Source: Rhabdonatronobacter sediminivivens (GTDB taxonomy: Bacteria; Pseudomonadota; Alphaproteobacteria; Rhodobacterales; Rhodobacteraceae). From it: 64,000 nt of DNA. Positions 1-10,157 of this stretch are shown in pieces (position 1 is the stretch's first letter; each line of letters begins with the position of its first letter). The stretch covers positions 1 through 64,000 of the forward strand of contig NZ_JACBXS010000020.1 of assembly GCF_013415485.1 (NCBI RefSeq), written 5' to 3'. The position numbers were made by a program, and so were the translations under genes. Below the pieces are notes generated by a model. It was given only the letters and a program-made list of their open reading frames with translations. It searched no databases and had not been told where the DNA came from.

Positions 1-209
1 CCCGAGCCTACGGCTCAGGGAGAGCAACGCCACCCTTCATCCCAAAAAGTTCAACATCGACCGGGACATTCCCCCCATATCTGCCTCAAAGACATGGAAT
101 CACAGGACGAGCCGCATGGGAATCCCGAATCTGATCAGCAGCGACACGCTCTATGTGCTAGCTAGATTCCGCTGCCGTCTCGCAGTTTCTCTCTAAGTCT
201 TTGATTTCA

Positions 210-286
210 TGGCGCACCCATCAGGATTCGAACCTGAGACCTCTGCCTTCGGAGGGCAGCGCTCTATCCAGCTGAGCTATGGGTGC
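210..286 (-). tRNA. tRNA-Arg (anticodon CCG)
   Basis: Read on the minus strand this is a full 77-nt cloverleaf. The 7-bp acceptor stem pairs GCACCCA with TGGGTGC, followed by discriminator G and an encoded CCA. The anticodon stem is CTGCC/GGCAG around loop CTCCGAA, giving anticodon CCG, which reads arginine codon CGG. The T arm carries the GGTTCGAATCC signature. CGG is a frequent arginine codon in high-GC genomes. Confidence 0.96.
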
Positions 287-348
287 GTGCGCGCCCGTAT
301 ACGCAATGTCTCCTGCGCGCGCAATCACGAAGTTACCTGCCGGTGCGT

Positions 349-1035
349 TCACCCCTGAGGGTCAATGGCCGAGAACCTTACCTGCTGGGCGATCAGCACC
401 GCCTGCGTGCGGCTTTGCACCCCAAGCTTGCGCATGATGGCCGTGACATGGGCCTTGACCGTGGTTTCGGCGATCGACAGTTCATGCGCGATCTGCTTGT
501 TCAACATCCCATGGCAGATGAGATCCAGGATCCGCGTCTGTTGCCGGGTCAGTTGCGCCAGCCGTCCCACGACATCGCTGGCCGGGTCGGATGCGGCCTG
601 AACCGGGTCATAGCCGTCGGGGGCATAGATGCGGCCTGCGCGCAGGGCATCAAAGGCGGTGCGGAAGGCCTCGCGCCCTGAATGCTTGGGCACGAAGCCG
701 GCGGCCCCTGCCGACAGCGCTGCCGAAACCAGATGGTCGCCGCTCATCGAAGACACCACCAGCACGGGGATACCAGGCAGGGCGGCACGCAGGCGCAGCA
801 GCCCGTCCAGCCCATCCACATCCGGCAGGTCCAGGTCCAGCACCACCACATCTGCATGCGGGTCACGCTTCAACCGGTCCAGCGCCGCGCCCAGCGATCC
901 AGCGGTTTCCACCACGCGCACCCCGGCCACGGCGCGCAATGTCAGCGCCAGCGCATCGCAGAAAAGCGGATGGTCATCCACGATCAGCGCCCTGTGCAGG
1001 TGGCGCGTATCGGTTTCGATGATGTCTTGCTGCAT
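349..1035 (-). CDS. LuxR/NarL-family response regulator
   Basis: Two-component response regulator of 228 aa. The receiver domain (about residues 14-130) has the acidic pair D20-D21, the phospho-acceptor D67 in [10 protein letters not shown]95 and K117. A C-terminal LuxR/GerE helix-turn-helix (about 160-220) includes [20 protein letters not shown] and the recognition helix near [16 protein letters not shown]. It is a DNA-binding transcription factor of the NarL/FixJ type. No histidine kinase is adjacent, so its partner and regulon are unknown. Start: the only ATG that leaves a full receiver domain; no strong Shine-Dalgarno is visible. Confidence 0.9.
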   Translation of the reverse strand: MQQDIIETDTRHLHRALIVDDHPLFCDALALTLRAVAGVRVVETAGSLGAALDRLKRDPHADVVVLDLDLPDVDGLDGLLRLRAALPGIPVLVVSSMSGDHLVSAALSAGAAGFVPKHSGREAFRTAFDALRAGRIYAPDGYDPVQAASDPASDVVGRLAQLTRQQTRILDLICHGMLNKQIAHELSIAETTVKAHVTAIMRKLGVQSRTQAVLIAQQVRFSAIDPQG

Positions 1036-1188
1036 CCGTCACCTCACTGCAAACAGCTTATCAGCCTTGCCCGGTTCAGAGAATATCCGGCCGCGACCAA
1101 TGCGACCAAGGTATCACCGACGAAAGCGCGCCTTTCGCCGCACGCGCCCTGACCCTATGCTGGCATGAGAAGAGTGAGGGAGGGCGCC

Positions 1189-1719
1189 ATGCAGATGAGC
1201 GAAACGCGAGAGATCGCGGCACCACCGGCCGAGGTCTGGGCTGCGCTGTTCGACCCGGAGGTCCTGCGCGCCTGTGTCCCCGGGTGTGAGGAACTGACTG
1301 GGTCCGTCGAGGAGGGCTTTACCGCGACAGTCCTGCAGAAGGTCGGGCCCGTGAAAGCCCGCTTCAAGGGTGAGATCACGCTCTCGGATTTCGTCGAGGG
1401 CGAGGCGGCCACGCTGAGCGGCGAAGGCAAGGGCGGCGCCGCAGGCTTCGCCAAGGGTGCCGCGCGGATCACCCTGACACCATCCGAAACCGGCACGCTG
1501 CTGCGCTATGATGTCGAGGCCAAGGTCGGCGGGAAGCTTGCCCAGTTGGGCAGCCGCATCATCGACGGGTTTGCGCGCAAGCTGGCCGACCAGTTTTTCG
1601 AGCGTTTCCAGGCCGAAATCGAAGGCCCGGACGGGGATGCCACCGGGCAGGGTGACGACGCCGGCGGCGACCAGGAGGCCAAGCCCAAAGGCTGGATGAA
1701 GCGTTTGGTCAGTCGCTGA
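1189..1719 (+). CDS. CoxG-like SRPBCC protein (carbon monoxide dehydrogenase subunit G family)
   Basis: 176-aa START/SRPBCC-fold protein of the CoxG family. The N-terminal APPAEVWAALFDPEVLRACVPGCEEL segment is the family hallmark (positions about 10-35), followed by alternating strands and a long C-terminal helix. After about residue 145 there is a Gly/Asp-rich linker and a basic end, WMKRLVSR, which may contact the membrane. Family members help anchor or mature Mo-CO dehydrogenase, or carry lipophilic ligands such as quinones. No coxSML genes are nearby, so the role here is open. ATG 1189 was chosen over ATG 1165 because GAGGGAGGG lies just upstream. Confidence 0.85.
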   Translation: MQMSETREIAAPPAEVWAALFDPEVLRACVPGCEELTGSVEEGFTATVLQKVGPVKARFKGEITLSDFVEGEAATLSGEGKGGAAGFAKGAARITLTPSETGTLLRYDVEAKVGGKLAQLGSRIIDGFARKLADQFFERFQAEIEGPDGDATGQGDDAGGDQEAKPKGWMKRLVSR

Positions 1720-2383
1720 CCGCGGGCCGCCGTGCAACCTTCTGGACCGCCGCTGCGCCAGCCCCGTAGCCACCGCCCGCCGACGGGGAGGTAACCCGCG
1801 CCGAATACGTGGATTGCGCCGAGATCGCGTTGCCCGAAGGGCCGCAGATCGGCCACGCAGAGGCTCAGGTTTTGCAGGCGACCGGCGCCCATATGCGGCC
1901 GCCATTTCGCCATCGACCGGCAGAACGTAGCGACCCTGATGCAGGACAATCCGGACCCGACGCTGCTGGGGGCGGCCAAACCGATCATATCGGCGGGTGT
2001 GACTGGAACCTGCGCGTGACCCAGGACCGGGCCAGCGCCATGGTGGACCGACTGATCGAGACCCAAGGCATGCCTCACCCAGCGTGCGCCCGCCGGACCC
2101 ATGCCACCGATGACCGCGAACCTGCCTCAGGAGGGCCGCGTGCAACCGCCGGGGAAAAGGGTGGAAGTGGTGAATGGACGAGCACGCTTCCAGTCCGCGC
2201 GGCCTGATCCCGAACGGTGGCGCTCCCGCCTCTTGCCAGCGCCGCAGGTTCCCTGCGACGCCGCCAAGCGTTGGGCCCGGCCCGCGCGCTGTGCGCGCGG
2301 GCCGGGCCCAACGGGATGAACCTCGCCAGGGACAAAGACGGGTGGGAGCCCCCCTGCCATCGGCGCGCGAGGGAGGGGGCGGG
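1720..2383. other. 664-nt stretch without a supported gene
   Basis: I see no convincing gene between the CoxG-like gene and the end of yejF. Open frames here have no family resemblance and a composition like random high-GC DNA. A short plus-strand frame near 1930-2010 looks faintly protein-like (MQDNPDPTLLGAAKP...) but runs into a stop, so it may be a decayed gene end. The stretch also holds the perfect 21-bp inverted repeat at 2269-2313. Confidence 0.5.
2269..2313. repeat. Perfect 21-bp inverted repeat with 3-nt loop
   Basis: The arms 2269-2289 (CGTTGGGCCCGGCCCGCGCGC) and 2293-2313 are exact reverse complements around the loop TGT. All bases but four are G or C. It lies about 70 nt beyond the yejF stop on the minus strand, so it may end or protect the yejABEF transcript. 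No T-tract follows on either strand, so it is not a standard intrinsic terminator; it may be a dispersed GC-rich palindrome. Confidence 0.8.
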
Positions 2384-3991
2384 TCAGGCGGCGCCGCGGG
2401 TCGAGATATCGAAGGCTGCGGCCATCAACTGGCGCGTATAGGCCGAACGCGGGGCGTCGAAGACCTGTTCTGCCGAACCAGCCTCGACCACATCGCCTTG
2501 TTGCATGACGATGATCTTGTGCGACAGGGCGCGGACCACCCGCAGGTCATGGCTGATGAACAGATAGGCCAGCCCATGGCGGCGCTGCAGATCACGCAGC
2601 AATTCGACGATCTGCACCTGCACGGTCATGTCCAGTGCCGAGGTCGGCTCATCCAGAACCACCAGCTTCGGGCGCAGGATCATGGCGCGGGCAATGGCGA
2701 TGCGCTGGCGCTGCCCGCCCGAGAATTCATGCGGGTAGCGCGCCATGGTGGCGGGGTCGAGGCCAACCTCAGTCATGATCTGCGCCACCAGTTCGCGGGC
2801 GGTCTGCCCCTTTGGGACGCCATGCACGCCCAACCCCTCGGCGATGATTTCTTCAACCGTCATGCGCGGGCTGAGGCTGCCGAACGGATCCTGGAACACG
2901 ATCTGCAGATCCTTGCGCAAGGCCCGCAACTGGCGCGAGGTGCGGCCCTGGATATCGCTCCCCTGAAACACGATCGGCCCGTCCGAGGACACCAGCCGCA
3001 GGATCGCCAGCGCCAGCGTGGTCTTGCCCGACCCCGACTCGCCCACCACGCCCAGCGTTTCGCCCGCGCGCAGGGACAAGGTGGCCGCATTCACCGCCTT
3101 CACATGCCCCACCGTGCGGCGCAGAAAGCCGCGCTGGATGGGGAACCAGACGCGCAGCGCCTCGGTGCTCAGAACCTCGGGCGCGCCGGGGGGGACGGGG
3201 CCGGGGGCGCCGGCGGCCTCGGCGGCCAGCAGCTTGCGGGTATAGGGGTGTTGGGGGCTGTCGAAGACCTCGGCCGTGGGGCCTTGTTCCACGATCTCGC
3301 CGTGTTGCATCACGCAGACCCGGTCGGCGAATTTGCGCACGATGTTCAGATCATGGGTGATGAACAGCAGGCTCATGCCCTCGGCGCGTTTCAGATCGAC
3401 CAGAAGCTCCAGGATCTGGGCCTGGATGGTGACATCCAGCGCCGTGGTGGGTTCGTCCGCCACCAGCAGTTCCGGCCCGTTGGCCAGCGCCATGGCGATC
3501 ATCACCCGCTGACGCTGCCCGCCCGAAAGCTGGTGCGGATAGGCGCCCAGCCGCGATTCGGCATCGCGGATGCCGACCTTGTCCAGGAGCTCCAGGATCC
3601 GCTTCCGCGCCGCCGCCCCGGTCAGCCCTTGGTGCAGCGCCAGGCTCTCGCCCAGTTGCTTTTCGATGGTGTGCAGCGGGTTGAGGCTGGTCATCGGCTC
3701 CTGGAAGATGAAGCTGATGTCATTGCCGCGGATCTGGCGCAGCCGGCGTTGGGGGGCGCCCACCATCTCCTGCCCCTGATAGCGCACGGATCCTTCAACC
3801 TCCGCCGCATCCGGCAACAGGCCGACTGAGGCCAGCGCGCTGACCGATTTGCCGGACCCGGATTCGCCCACCAGGGCCACGGTCTCACCGCGCCCGACGG
3901 AAAATGACACATCGCGCACGGCCCGGACGGCGCGGCCTTCCTGCTGGAAAGTCACGTTCAGGCCGCGGACATCAAGGACGGTTTCACTCAT
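2384..3991 (-). CDS. yejF: Peptide ABC transporter ATPase YejF (two fused ABC domains)
   Basis: 535-aa ATPase with two complete ABC cassettes. Cassette 1 has Walker A GESGSGKS at residues 42-49, [15 protein letters not shown] and [12 protein letters not shown]. Cassette 2, in the second half, repeats [23 protein letters not shown] and [12 protein letters not shown]. Fused cassettes of this length separate YejF from the split DppD/DppF pair. It powers import of oligopeptides, including peptide-like antibiotics such as microcin C in enterobacteria. The start codon overlaps the yejE stop by 4 nt, so the genes are translationally coupled. Confidence 0.94.
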   Translation of the reverse strand: MSETVLDVRGLNVTFQQEGRAVRAVRDVSFSVGRGETVALVGESGSGKSVSALASVGLLPDAAEVEGSVRYQGQEMVGAPQRRLRQIRGNDISFIFQEPMTSLNPLHTIEKQLGESLALHQGLTGAAARKRILELLDKVGIRDAESRLGAYPHQLSGGQRQRVMIAMALANGPELLVADEPTTALDVTIQAQILELLVDLKRAEGMSLLFITHDLNIVRKFADRVCVMQHGEIVEQGPTAEVFDSPQHPYTRKLLAAEAAGAPGPVPPGAPEVLSTEALRVWFPIQRGFLRRTVGHVKAVNAATLSLRAGETLGVVGESGSGKTTLALAILRLVSSDGPIVFQGSDIQGRTSRQLRALRKDLQIVFQDPFGSLSPRMTVEEIIAEGLGVHGVPKGQTARELVAQIMTEVGLDPATMARYPHEFSGGQRQRIAIARAMILRPKLVVLDEPTSALDMTVQVQIVELLRDLQRRHGLAYLFISHDLRVVRALSHKIIVMQQGDVVEAGSAEQVFDAPRSAYTRQLMAAAFDISTRGAA

Positions 3992-5232
3992 CTGAAGGTC
4001 TTTCGCGGGTCAAAGGCATCGCGCACACCCTCGAAGATGAACACCAGAAGCGAGAGCATGATGGCGAAGGTGAAGAAGGCCGAAAAGCCCAGCCAGGGCG
4101 CCTGCAGGTTGTTGCGCGCCTGCAGCGTCAACTCACCCAGCGAGGGCGCCGAGGAGGGCAGCCCAAAGCCCAGGAAATCCAGCGCCGCCAGCCCGCCGAT
4201 CACGCCGGTGACGATGAAGGGCAGGAAGGTCAGCGTGGCCACCATGGCGTTGGGCAGCACATGGCGGAACATGATGACGGTGTTGGACACCCCTAGCGCG
4301 CGGGCGGCGCGGACATATTCGAAATTGCGCGCGCGCAGGAATTCGGCGCGCACCACGCCCACCAGCCCGGTCCAGCCGAACAGGGTCATCAGGAACACCA
4401 ATAACCAGAAGTTCATGATGAACATCGATGACACGATGATGATGATGTAAAGCGACGGGGTTGAATTCCACAGCTCGATCACCCGCTGGAAAAACAGGTC
4501 GATCAACCCGCCGAAGAACCCCTGGACCGCCCCCGCCGCGATCCCGATGACCGAGGTCAGCAGCGTCACCACCAGCGCGAAGGACACCGACAGCCGGAAG
4601 CCGTAGATGATCCGCGCGGTCACATCGCGGGCGGTGTCATCGGTGCCCAGCCAGTGCCGACTGTCCGGGGCGGAGGGGGCAGAGCCGCCGATCTCGTTCA
4701 CCGTGTTGTAGCTGTAGGGGATCAGCGGCCAGATGATCCGGCCCCGCACCACTTCCGCGCCATCGACAAGACCGGTGGTTTCGGCTTCCTCCATGGCGCG
4801 GCGGGGATCATCAAGGCACAGTTCCGCGCCCCCGGTGCGGATGAGGCATTGCACCTCGGGGTCGCGGTACTGGGCTTCGGTGCGGAAATCACCGCCAAAG
4901 GTTGTTTCGGCATAGAAGTTGAAGATTGGCGTGTATATGGCGCCGCGATACTGGACCATCAGCGGCCGGTCATTGGCGATGAATTCGGCAAAGAGCGACA
5001 GGCCGTAAAGCACGCCAAAGATGATCAACGACCAGAAGGCCCGCCGATTGGCGCAGAAGTTCCGCCACCGCCGCTGATTGAGCGGCGACAGTCGGATGCC
5101 GAAGCGCCGTTTCGGCTGGGGCAGGGCGGATGCGGGCGCCTCGACCGCGCCGCCATCGGCGGGCGGTGGCGGCATGGCGCCCGGGGTCGGTTCTGCGCGA
5201 GGTGCGGGGTGCTGCGAAACGCGCTGATCCAT
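3988..5232 (-). CDS. yejE: Peptide ABC transporter permease YejE
   Basis: 414-aa inner-membrane permease. A Pro/Ala-rich cytoplasmic N-terminus (about 1-65) precedes the first membrane helix (FWSLIIFGVLYGLSLFAEF). A periplasmic section with FNFYAETTFGGDF follows, as in YejE, then the binding-protein-dependent permease domain with the EAA-type loop (EYVRAARALGVSNTVIMFRHVLPNA). It pairs with YejB to form the channel. ATG 5232 sits one base after the yejB stop; a start further upstream would run far into yejB. Confidence 0.93.
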   Translation of the reverse strand: MDQRVSQHPAPRAEPTPGAMPPPPADGGAVEAPASALPQPKRRFGIRLSPLNQRRWRNFCANRRAFWSLIIFGVLYGLSLFAEFIANDRPLMVQYRGAIYTPIFNFYAETTFGGDFRTEAQYRDPEVQCLIRTGGAELCLDDPRRAMEEAETTGLVDGAEVVRGRIIWPLIPYSYNTVNEIGGSAPSAPDSRHWLGTDDTARDVTARIIYGFRLSVSFALVVTLLTSVIGIAAGAVQGFFGGLIDLFFQRVIELWNSTPSLYIIIIVSSMFIMNFWLLVFLMTLFGWTGLVGVVRAEFLRARNFEYVRAARALGVSNTVIMFRHVLPNAMVATLTFLPFIVTGVIGGLAALDFLGFGLPSSAPSLGELTLQARNNLQAPWLGFSAFFTFAIMLSLLVFIFEGVRDAFDPRKTFR

Positions 5233-5233
5233 C

Positions 5234-6322
5234 TCAGGTCTCCCGCGTTTCGAAATCGATGCGCGGATCGATCCAGACATACATCAGATCCGAGATCAGC
5301 CCAACCACCAGCCCGATCAGCCCGAAGACAAAGAGCGTGCCGAACATCACCGGATAGTCGCGCGCCACCGCAGCCTCGAAACCCAGTCTACCCAACCCAT
5401 CGAGCGAGAAGATCGTTTCGATGATCAGCGAGCCGCCGAAGAACACCCCCACGAACACCGCTGGAAACCCGGCAATGACGATCAGCATGGCATTGCGGAA
5501 CACATGGCCATAAAGCACGCGCTTCTCGGTCAGGCCCTTGGCGCGGGCGGTCATCACATAATGCTTGCGGATTTCATCCAGAAAGCTGTTCTTGGTCAGC
5601 AGCGTCAGCGTGGCAAAGGCCGAGATGGTCGAGGCCAGCACCGGCAGGGTGATGTGCCACAGGTAATCCAGCACCTTGCCCAGGGGCGAGAGCTGGTCCC
5701 AGACCTCCTGGCTGGAGGTCAGCCCGCGCGAGGGGAATATCTGCCAGTAAGATCCGCCCGCAAACAGCACCAGCAGCAGGATGGCGAACAGAAACCCCGG
5801 AATGGCATAGCCCACGATGATCGCGCCCGAGGTCCATGTGTCAAACCGCGACCCGTCCCGCACCGCCTTGGCGATGCCCAGCGGGATCGATACCAGATAG
5901 GCGATCAGCGTGGACCAGAGCCCCAGCGTGATCGACACCGGCATCTTTTCCAGCACCAGTTCCATCACCCCGATGGAGCGGAAGTAGCTGGTGCCGAAGT
6001 CCAGCCGCATGTAGTTCCACATCATCCCGAAGAAGCGTTCCACCGGCGGCTTGTCGAACCCGAATTCGCGCTCCAGCTGGGCGATGAATTCAGGCGGCAG
6101 GCCACGCGCGCCGCGATAGCTGTCATCGCTGCGCTCGCTTCTGCCGACATCCGCCCCCGCGCCCGAGAACCGCTCGAACACATCGCCTTCGCCCTCCATC
6201 TGGGCGATGATCTGTTCGATGGGGCCCCCGGGGACAAATTGCACCAGCGCGAAGTTGATCACCATGATCCCGAACAGGGTGGGAATGATCAGCGCCAGCC
6301 GCCGCAGGATATAGGGAAGCAT
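5234..6322 (-). CDS. yejB: Peptide ABC transporter permease YejB
   Basis: 362-aa inner-membrane permease with the classic start [20 protein letters not shown], which gives a first transmembrane helix at once. The periplasmic loop (about 35-110) carries [18 protein letters not shown], typical of YejB. The EAA loop is near [20 protein letters not shown]. It forms the translocation channel with YejE. The gene lies 7 nt beyond yejA and directly before yejE in one minus-strand operon. Confidence 0.94.
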   Translation of the reverse strand: MLPYILRRLALIIPTLFGIMVINFALVQFVPGGPIEQIIAQMEGEGDVFERFSGAGADVGRSERSDDSYRGARGLPPEFIAQLEREFGFDKPPVERFFGMMWNYMRLDFGTSYFRSIGVMELVLEKMPVSITLGLWSTLIAYLVSIPLGIAKAVRDGSRFDTWTSGAIIVGYAIPGFLFAILLLVLFAGGSYWQIFPSRGLTSSQEVWDQLSPLGKVLDYLWHITLPVLASTISAFATLTLLTKNSFLDEIRKHYVMTARAKGLTEKRVLYGHVFRNAMLIVIAGFPAVFVGVFFGGSLIIETIFSLDGLGRLGFEAAVARDYPVMFGTLFVFGLIGLVVGLISDLMYVWIDPRIDFETRET

Positions 6323-6329
6323 GTCGCGC

Positions 6330-8312
6330 TTACCTTATGGCACCGGCGGCGCGCAGGGCGTCGAAACGCTCCTGATCGAACCACCAGAAATCCAGCTCGC
6401 CGATGGCGAAGGGGGGGAAGTCCTCGGGGTGGTCGAACATGTCCCAATGCGCGACCCAGGCCACCGGCGAATACCAGGTGTGGATCATGAAGCGTTCCCA
6501 GCGCAGCACGCGGTCCAGCACCATCAGCGCCACGTCGCGATCCTCGGGCGTGGGGGCCATCAGCGCCTCGTCGATCACGGCATCCACCAGCGGGCTGCGC
6601 AGCGTGGCGGGGTTGAACACGTCATCGGCGGCCTCGGACCCGAACCGCTGGTGCAGGCCGGTGCCCGCATCCACCAGGGCGACATAGCCGTCCATGATCA
6701 TGTCGTAATCCTTGTTCCGGCGTCGCTGGGTGTATTGCGCCGCATCGATCCGCTGGAACCGCGCATCGATCCCCATGGCCTGCAGGTTCTGGGTAAAGGT
6801 TTCGACAATCGATTCCATGGTGGCCGAACCGGAGGCATTGATCGGGATGGTTATCCGCATTGTCCGCCCATCGGCGTTGCGGCGGATACCGTCACCGCCA
6901 ACCTCCCACCCGGCTTCATCGAGCAGGGCCATGGCGCGGCGCATGTTGCGCCGGTCATTCAGGCGGTCCGGGCTGGAACTATGGGCCATGACCGCCGGTT
7001 CGGTGAACAGCTCCTCGGGGACCAGATCGCCAAGGCTTTCAAGCAGCGCACGTTCAGCATCGGTGGGCGGGCCATCGGCCTGGTGGAGCCCTTCGCTGAA
7101 CGAATGACGCTGTTCGAACAGGCCATATTGCAGCGTCTCGTTGGTCCATTCGAAGTTGTAAGCCAGCGAAATCGCCTCACGTACGCGACGGTCGGCGAAC
7201 ATCTCGCGTTCCAGGTTGAAGACAATGCCATTGGGTGTGGGGGGCGTTCCCACGGGGATTTCCTTTTGCACCACATGGCCGCGCTGGGCGGCGGGGAAGT
7301 CATAGCCCGTGGCCCATTGGCGCGAGTTGTTTTCCTGCCGGAACGTGTATTCCGCCGTCTGGAAGTTCTGGAACGCGGCGGCGCCATCGGCGAAATATTC
7401 CACGCGGATGACATCGAAATTGTGCCGCCCCACATTTACCGGCAGATCGGCGCCCCAGTAATCGGGGTTGCGGCGATAGATGATCGAGCGGTTGATCTCA
7501 TAGCTTTCCAGGACATACGGGCCCGAACCGGGCGAGGTCTCCAGCCGCGATTCGTCCAGCCGCGCGCCGGTTTCATCGAACCACGCCTGCGAAAACACCG
7601 GCGTCGCTCCCACCTGATCGATCAGCGACCGGCGCGAGATATCGGGCGCGAAGGTGAATTTCACCGTGTGATCGTCCAGCGCCTCGGCATCCAGCACGCG
7701 GGCGCCGACCCCCATGGAGTACGAGGGCAGCCCCTGTTCCAGAAACAGGTTGTGGCTGAACACCACGTCATGCGCCGTGACCGGCGTGCCGTCCGAGAAC
7801 CGCGCCTCGGGGCGCATGTGGAAAATCGCCCAATCCTTGGTTTCCGGGTATTCGACCGTATGCGCGAGCAACCCATAGGATTCCCCCAGCGCATCGGCCG
7901 GGACAGAGCCGGAGCCGAAGGATTCGCTGGACACCAGCAGGCTTTCATAAAGCGCCCAGGAATAGGCACCGGCCCGGCCCTGCCGCGTGTAAGGGTTCAT
8001 CGAATCAAACGTGCCCTGCGCGGACATGCGGATTTCGCCGCCCTTGGGCGCATCGGGGTTCACATAGGAGAAATGCGGGAAATCGGCGTCATAGGTCAGA
8101 TCGCCATAGAAGGAATAGCCATGCGCGGTGATGATGCCGTCCTGGTCCGGCTCGGCCATCTCGGGGGCGCTGTCAGATGTCGCCCAGAGCCCCGTTGCTG
8201 TCAGCGCGGCCAGTGCAAGAACCGCAGCACCAAGGGTCAGTTGGCGTCGCGTCCCGTCTATCCCGGCTGCCGGAAACGTTCTGACCCTTGCCACTGGCTG
8301 ACGGCTGTTCAT
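6330..8312 (-). CDS. yejA: Peptide-binding protein YejA (SBP family 5), possible Tat signal
   Basis: 660-aa extracytoplasmic solute-binding protein of the SBP_bac_5 family, the capture subunit of YejABEF. The N-terminus has TRRQLTL directly before a hydrophobic run ([15 protein letters not shown]), which fits a twin-arginine signal better than a plain Sec signal. The mature part has the YejA-type opening ([18 protein letters not shown]), [24 protein letters not shown], and the family motif [18 protein letters not shown] 8312 was chosen because a strong ribosome binding site (TAGGGGAGG) precedes it. It heads the operon yejA-yejB-yejE-yejF. Confidence 0.93.
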   Translation of the reverse strand: MNSRQPVARVRTFPAAGIDGTRRQLTLGAAVLALAALTATGLWATSDSAPEMAEPDQDGIITAHGYSFYGDLTYDADFPHFSYVNPDAPKGGEIRMSAQGTFDSMNPYTRQGRAGAYSWALYESLLVSSESFGSGSVPADALGESYGLLAHTVEYPETKDWAIFHMRPEARFSDGTPVTAHDVVFSHNLFLEQGLPSYSMGVGARVLDAEALDDHTVKFTFAPDISRRSLIDQVGATPVFSQAWFDETGARLDESRLETSPGSGPYVLESYEINRSIIYRRNPDYWGADLPVNVGRHNFDVIRVEYFADGAAAFQNFQTAEYTFRQENNSRQWATGYDFPAAQRGHVVQKEIPVGTPPTPNGIVFNLEREMFADRRVREAISLAYNFEWTNETLQYGLFEQRHSFSEGLHQADGPPTDAERALLESLGDLVPEELFTEPAVMAHSSSPDRLNDRRNMRRAMALLDEAGWEVGGDGIRRNADGRTMRITIPINASGSATMESIVETFTQNLQAMGIDARFQRIDAAQYTQRRRNKDYDMIMDGYVALVDAGTGLHQRFGSEAADDVFNPATLRSPLVDAVIDEALMAPTPEDRDVALMVLDRVLRWERFMIHTWYSPVAWVAHWDMFDHPEDFPPFAIGELDFWWFDQERFDALRAAGAIR

Positions 8313-8435
8313 GCGCAAACCTCCCCTAAGGTACTGTGCTGTGGCGGCAGTATTTAGCCTATTTGCGGCGCTGTCGATGGTTGGGGTATGAATTCCCCGG
8401 GCGCACAAGCTATTTTGATCCGCACGTGTGCATGG

Positions 8436-8466
8436 AAAAGGGGCCAGCCCTTGCACAGGCGGCCCC
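8436..8466 (-). terminator. Intrinsic terminator downstream of cycM
   Basis: On the minus strand GGGGCCGCC pairs with GGC-T-GGCCCC across a short loop and is followed by TTTT. It lies about 60 nt after the cycM stop and before the yejA promoter region, so it probably separates the two transcripts. Confidence 0.6.
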
Positions 8467-8527
8467 GAATCCCGTTCAGGCCTTGTCTGGCTGCCACCGC
8501 GCCGCGCGCAGCGACCGGCCCGCCGGA

Positions 8528-9037
8528 TTACTGGCTTTCGGCTTCCATATAGGCGATCAGGTTCGCCCGGTCCGCGGCGCTGGCCATGCCGCGGTAGTTC
8601 ATGGAGGTGCCGGGCGCGACGCTGGTGGGCGCCTCCAGAAAGGCCGAGAGGATCTCGGGCGTCCAGACATCGCCAGCCTGATCCAGCGCGCCGGAATAGT
8701 TGAAGCCGTCCACGGCGCCAATCTCACGGTTGACCACGCCGTGCAGATACGGACCAACGCCATTGCGGCCCGCTTCCAGGGCGTGACAGGCGCGGCACTG
8801 GCTCCACAGGCGCGACCCGGCGGCAGGGTCGGCAGCCGCGAACAGCTCCTCGAAGCTCAGCTCTTCCTCGGGCTCGGCGTCCAGGTCGTCTTCGCCGGTG
8901 TCGATCACGAATGCCGGTGCCGCGGCGTGGTTGCGGGGCTTGTACAACTCGTCAGCGGCCCATTTGGCCAGCATGAAAATCAGCAACGCGCCACAGAATG
9001 AAGCAACGGCCTTGGTGATGACCATCGTGTCGAACAT
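8528..9037 (-). CDS. cycM: Membrane-anchored cytochrome c (CycM / c552 type)
   Basis: 169-aa class I c-type cytochrome. An uncleaved N-terminal helix (FDTMVITKAVASFCGALLIF...) anchors it in the membrane. An acidic linker (about 45-65) leads to the heme domain with CRACH at 81-85 and a likely axial methionine M146 in GTSMNYRGM. In Paracoccus this protein passes electrons from the bc1 complex to cytochrome c oxidase. It is divergently arranged with pheA. The gene symbol rests on the anchor-linker-heme layout and the MFDTM start. Confidence 0.9.
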   Translation of the reverse strand: MFDTMVITKAVASFCGALLIFMLAKWAADELYKPRNHAAAPAFVIDTGEDDLDAEPEEELSFEELFAAADPAAGSRLWSQCRACHALEAGRNGVGPYLHGVVNREIGAVDGFNYSGALDQAGDVWTPEILSAFLEAPTSVAPGTSMNYRGMASAADRANLIAYMEAESQ

Positions 9038-9162
9038 GTCCCAGTCCCTCGCTGTCCGCCCGGTTCGGCGTTATCTATCCGCTTCCCCTTGGCAGATTCA
9101 AGCGATAGTTAGCGCGACGAAATGCCCAACTTGCCGATTTTCCAGCATCGGAGCCCATGTTC

Positions 9163-9993
9163 ATGACCCAGCGCATCGTCTTTCAGGGGGAGCCCGGCGC
9201 CTATTCGCACGAGGCGTGCCGCCTGGCCCACCCCGAAATGGAAGCCGTCCCCTGCCGCACTTTCGAGGACGCCATCGAGATGACCCGCGAGGGCAAGGTG
9301 CAGCTGGCCATGCTGCCGGTGGAGAATTCCACCTTTGGCCGCGTGGCCGATATTCATCATCTTCTGCCGGGCTCGGGCCTGCATATCGTGGGCGAGGCCT
9401 TTGTGCGCGTGCATATCAACCTGCTGGCGCTGCCGGGCACGCAGCTTGAGGATGTGAAATCGGCCATGAGCCACACAATGCTGCTGGGCCAGTGCCGCGA
9501 TTTCCTGCGCCGCCACAATATCCGCCGTGTCACCGGGGCCGATACCGCGGGGTCGGCCCGGCGCATCGCCGAAATCGGGGATCCCGCGCAGGCTGCCTTG
9601 GCGTCAGAACTGGCGGCCGAGATCTACGGGCTGGATGTTCTGGCCCGCCATATCGAGGACCAATCCACCAACACCACCCGCTTCCTGATCATGTCCCCCA
9701 CGCCGGACATGACACGGCGCGGCGAACACGGCATGGTCACCGCATTCGTTTTCCGGGTGCGAAACATTCCCGCCGCGCTCTACAAGGCCATGGGCGGGTT
9801 TGCCACTAACGGGGTCAACATGACCAAGCTGGAAAGCTATATGGTCGGCGGCTCGTTCACCGCCACCCAGTTCTTTGCCGAGATCGAGGGCCACCCCGAG
9901 GATGCCAATGTCCAGCTTGCCATGGAGGAACTGGGCTATTTCACATCGATGCTCAAGATCCTGGGGACCTATCCGGCCGACCCGATGCGCTGA
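9163..9993 (+). CDS. pheA: Prephenate dehydratase
   Basis: 276-aa prephenate dehydratase, converting prephenate to phenylpyruvate in phenylalanine biosynthesis. The catalytic domain begins RIVFQGEPGAYSHEACR and contains the essential TRF motif (NTTRFLIM). A C-terminal ACT domain (about 195-270) has GVNMTKLESYMVGGSFTATQ, which usually binds phenylalanine for feedback inhibition. There is no chorismate mutase domain. ATG 9163 was chosen because GGAG lies 9 nt upstream; ATG 9157, two codons earlier, is possible. Confidence 0.94.
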   Translation: MTQRIVFQGEPGAYSHEACRLAHPEMEAVPCRTFEDAIEMTREGKVQLAMLPVENSTFGRVADIHHLLPGSGLHIVGEAFVRVHINLLALPGTQLEDVKSAMSHTMLLGQCRDFLRRHNIRRVTGADTAGSARRIAEIGDPAQAALASELAAEIYGLDVLARHIEDQSTNTTRFLIMSPTPDMTRRGEHGMVTAFVFRVRNIPAALYKAMGGFATNGVNMTKLESYMVGGSFTATQFFAEIEGHPEDANVQLAMEELGYFTSMLKILGTYPADPMR

Positions 9994-10025
9994 CATTGCG
10001 CTGGTGCGGGCCTGAGGCGAAGCAC

Positions 10026-10060
10026 ACACAGGCGCTGCATCCGGGGCGATGCGCCTGTGT
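10026..10060 (+). terminator. Hairpin downstream of pheA
   Basis: ACACAGGCGC (10026-10035) is the exact reverse complement of GCGCCTGTGT (10051-10060), with a 15-nt loop, starting 33 nt after the pheA stop. Only TT follows, so termination is likely but not certain. Confidence 0.5.
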
Positions 10061-10157
10061 TTCCGCCAGATGTGCCGAACGCGCTACGGGGTGCCCGTCC
10101 GGTCATGGCATGCCGCTCGTGACGCCCCGCCCGGAAGCGCCCTGAGCGCGGGCCGCA

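Noticed and set aside
1809..2207. 132-codon plus-strand open frame
   Set aside because: No ribosome site before the start, no family resemblance, and heavy low-complexity composition; kept only as part of the gene-free stretch.
2174..3829. 551-codon plus-strand open frame
   Set aside because: Antisense of yejF; the yejF frame has all ABC motifs, this one has none.
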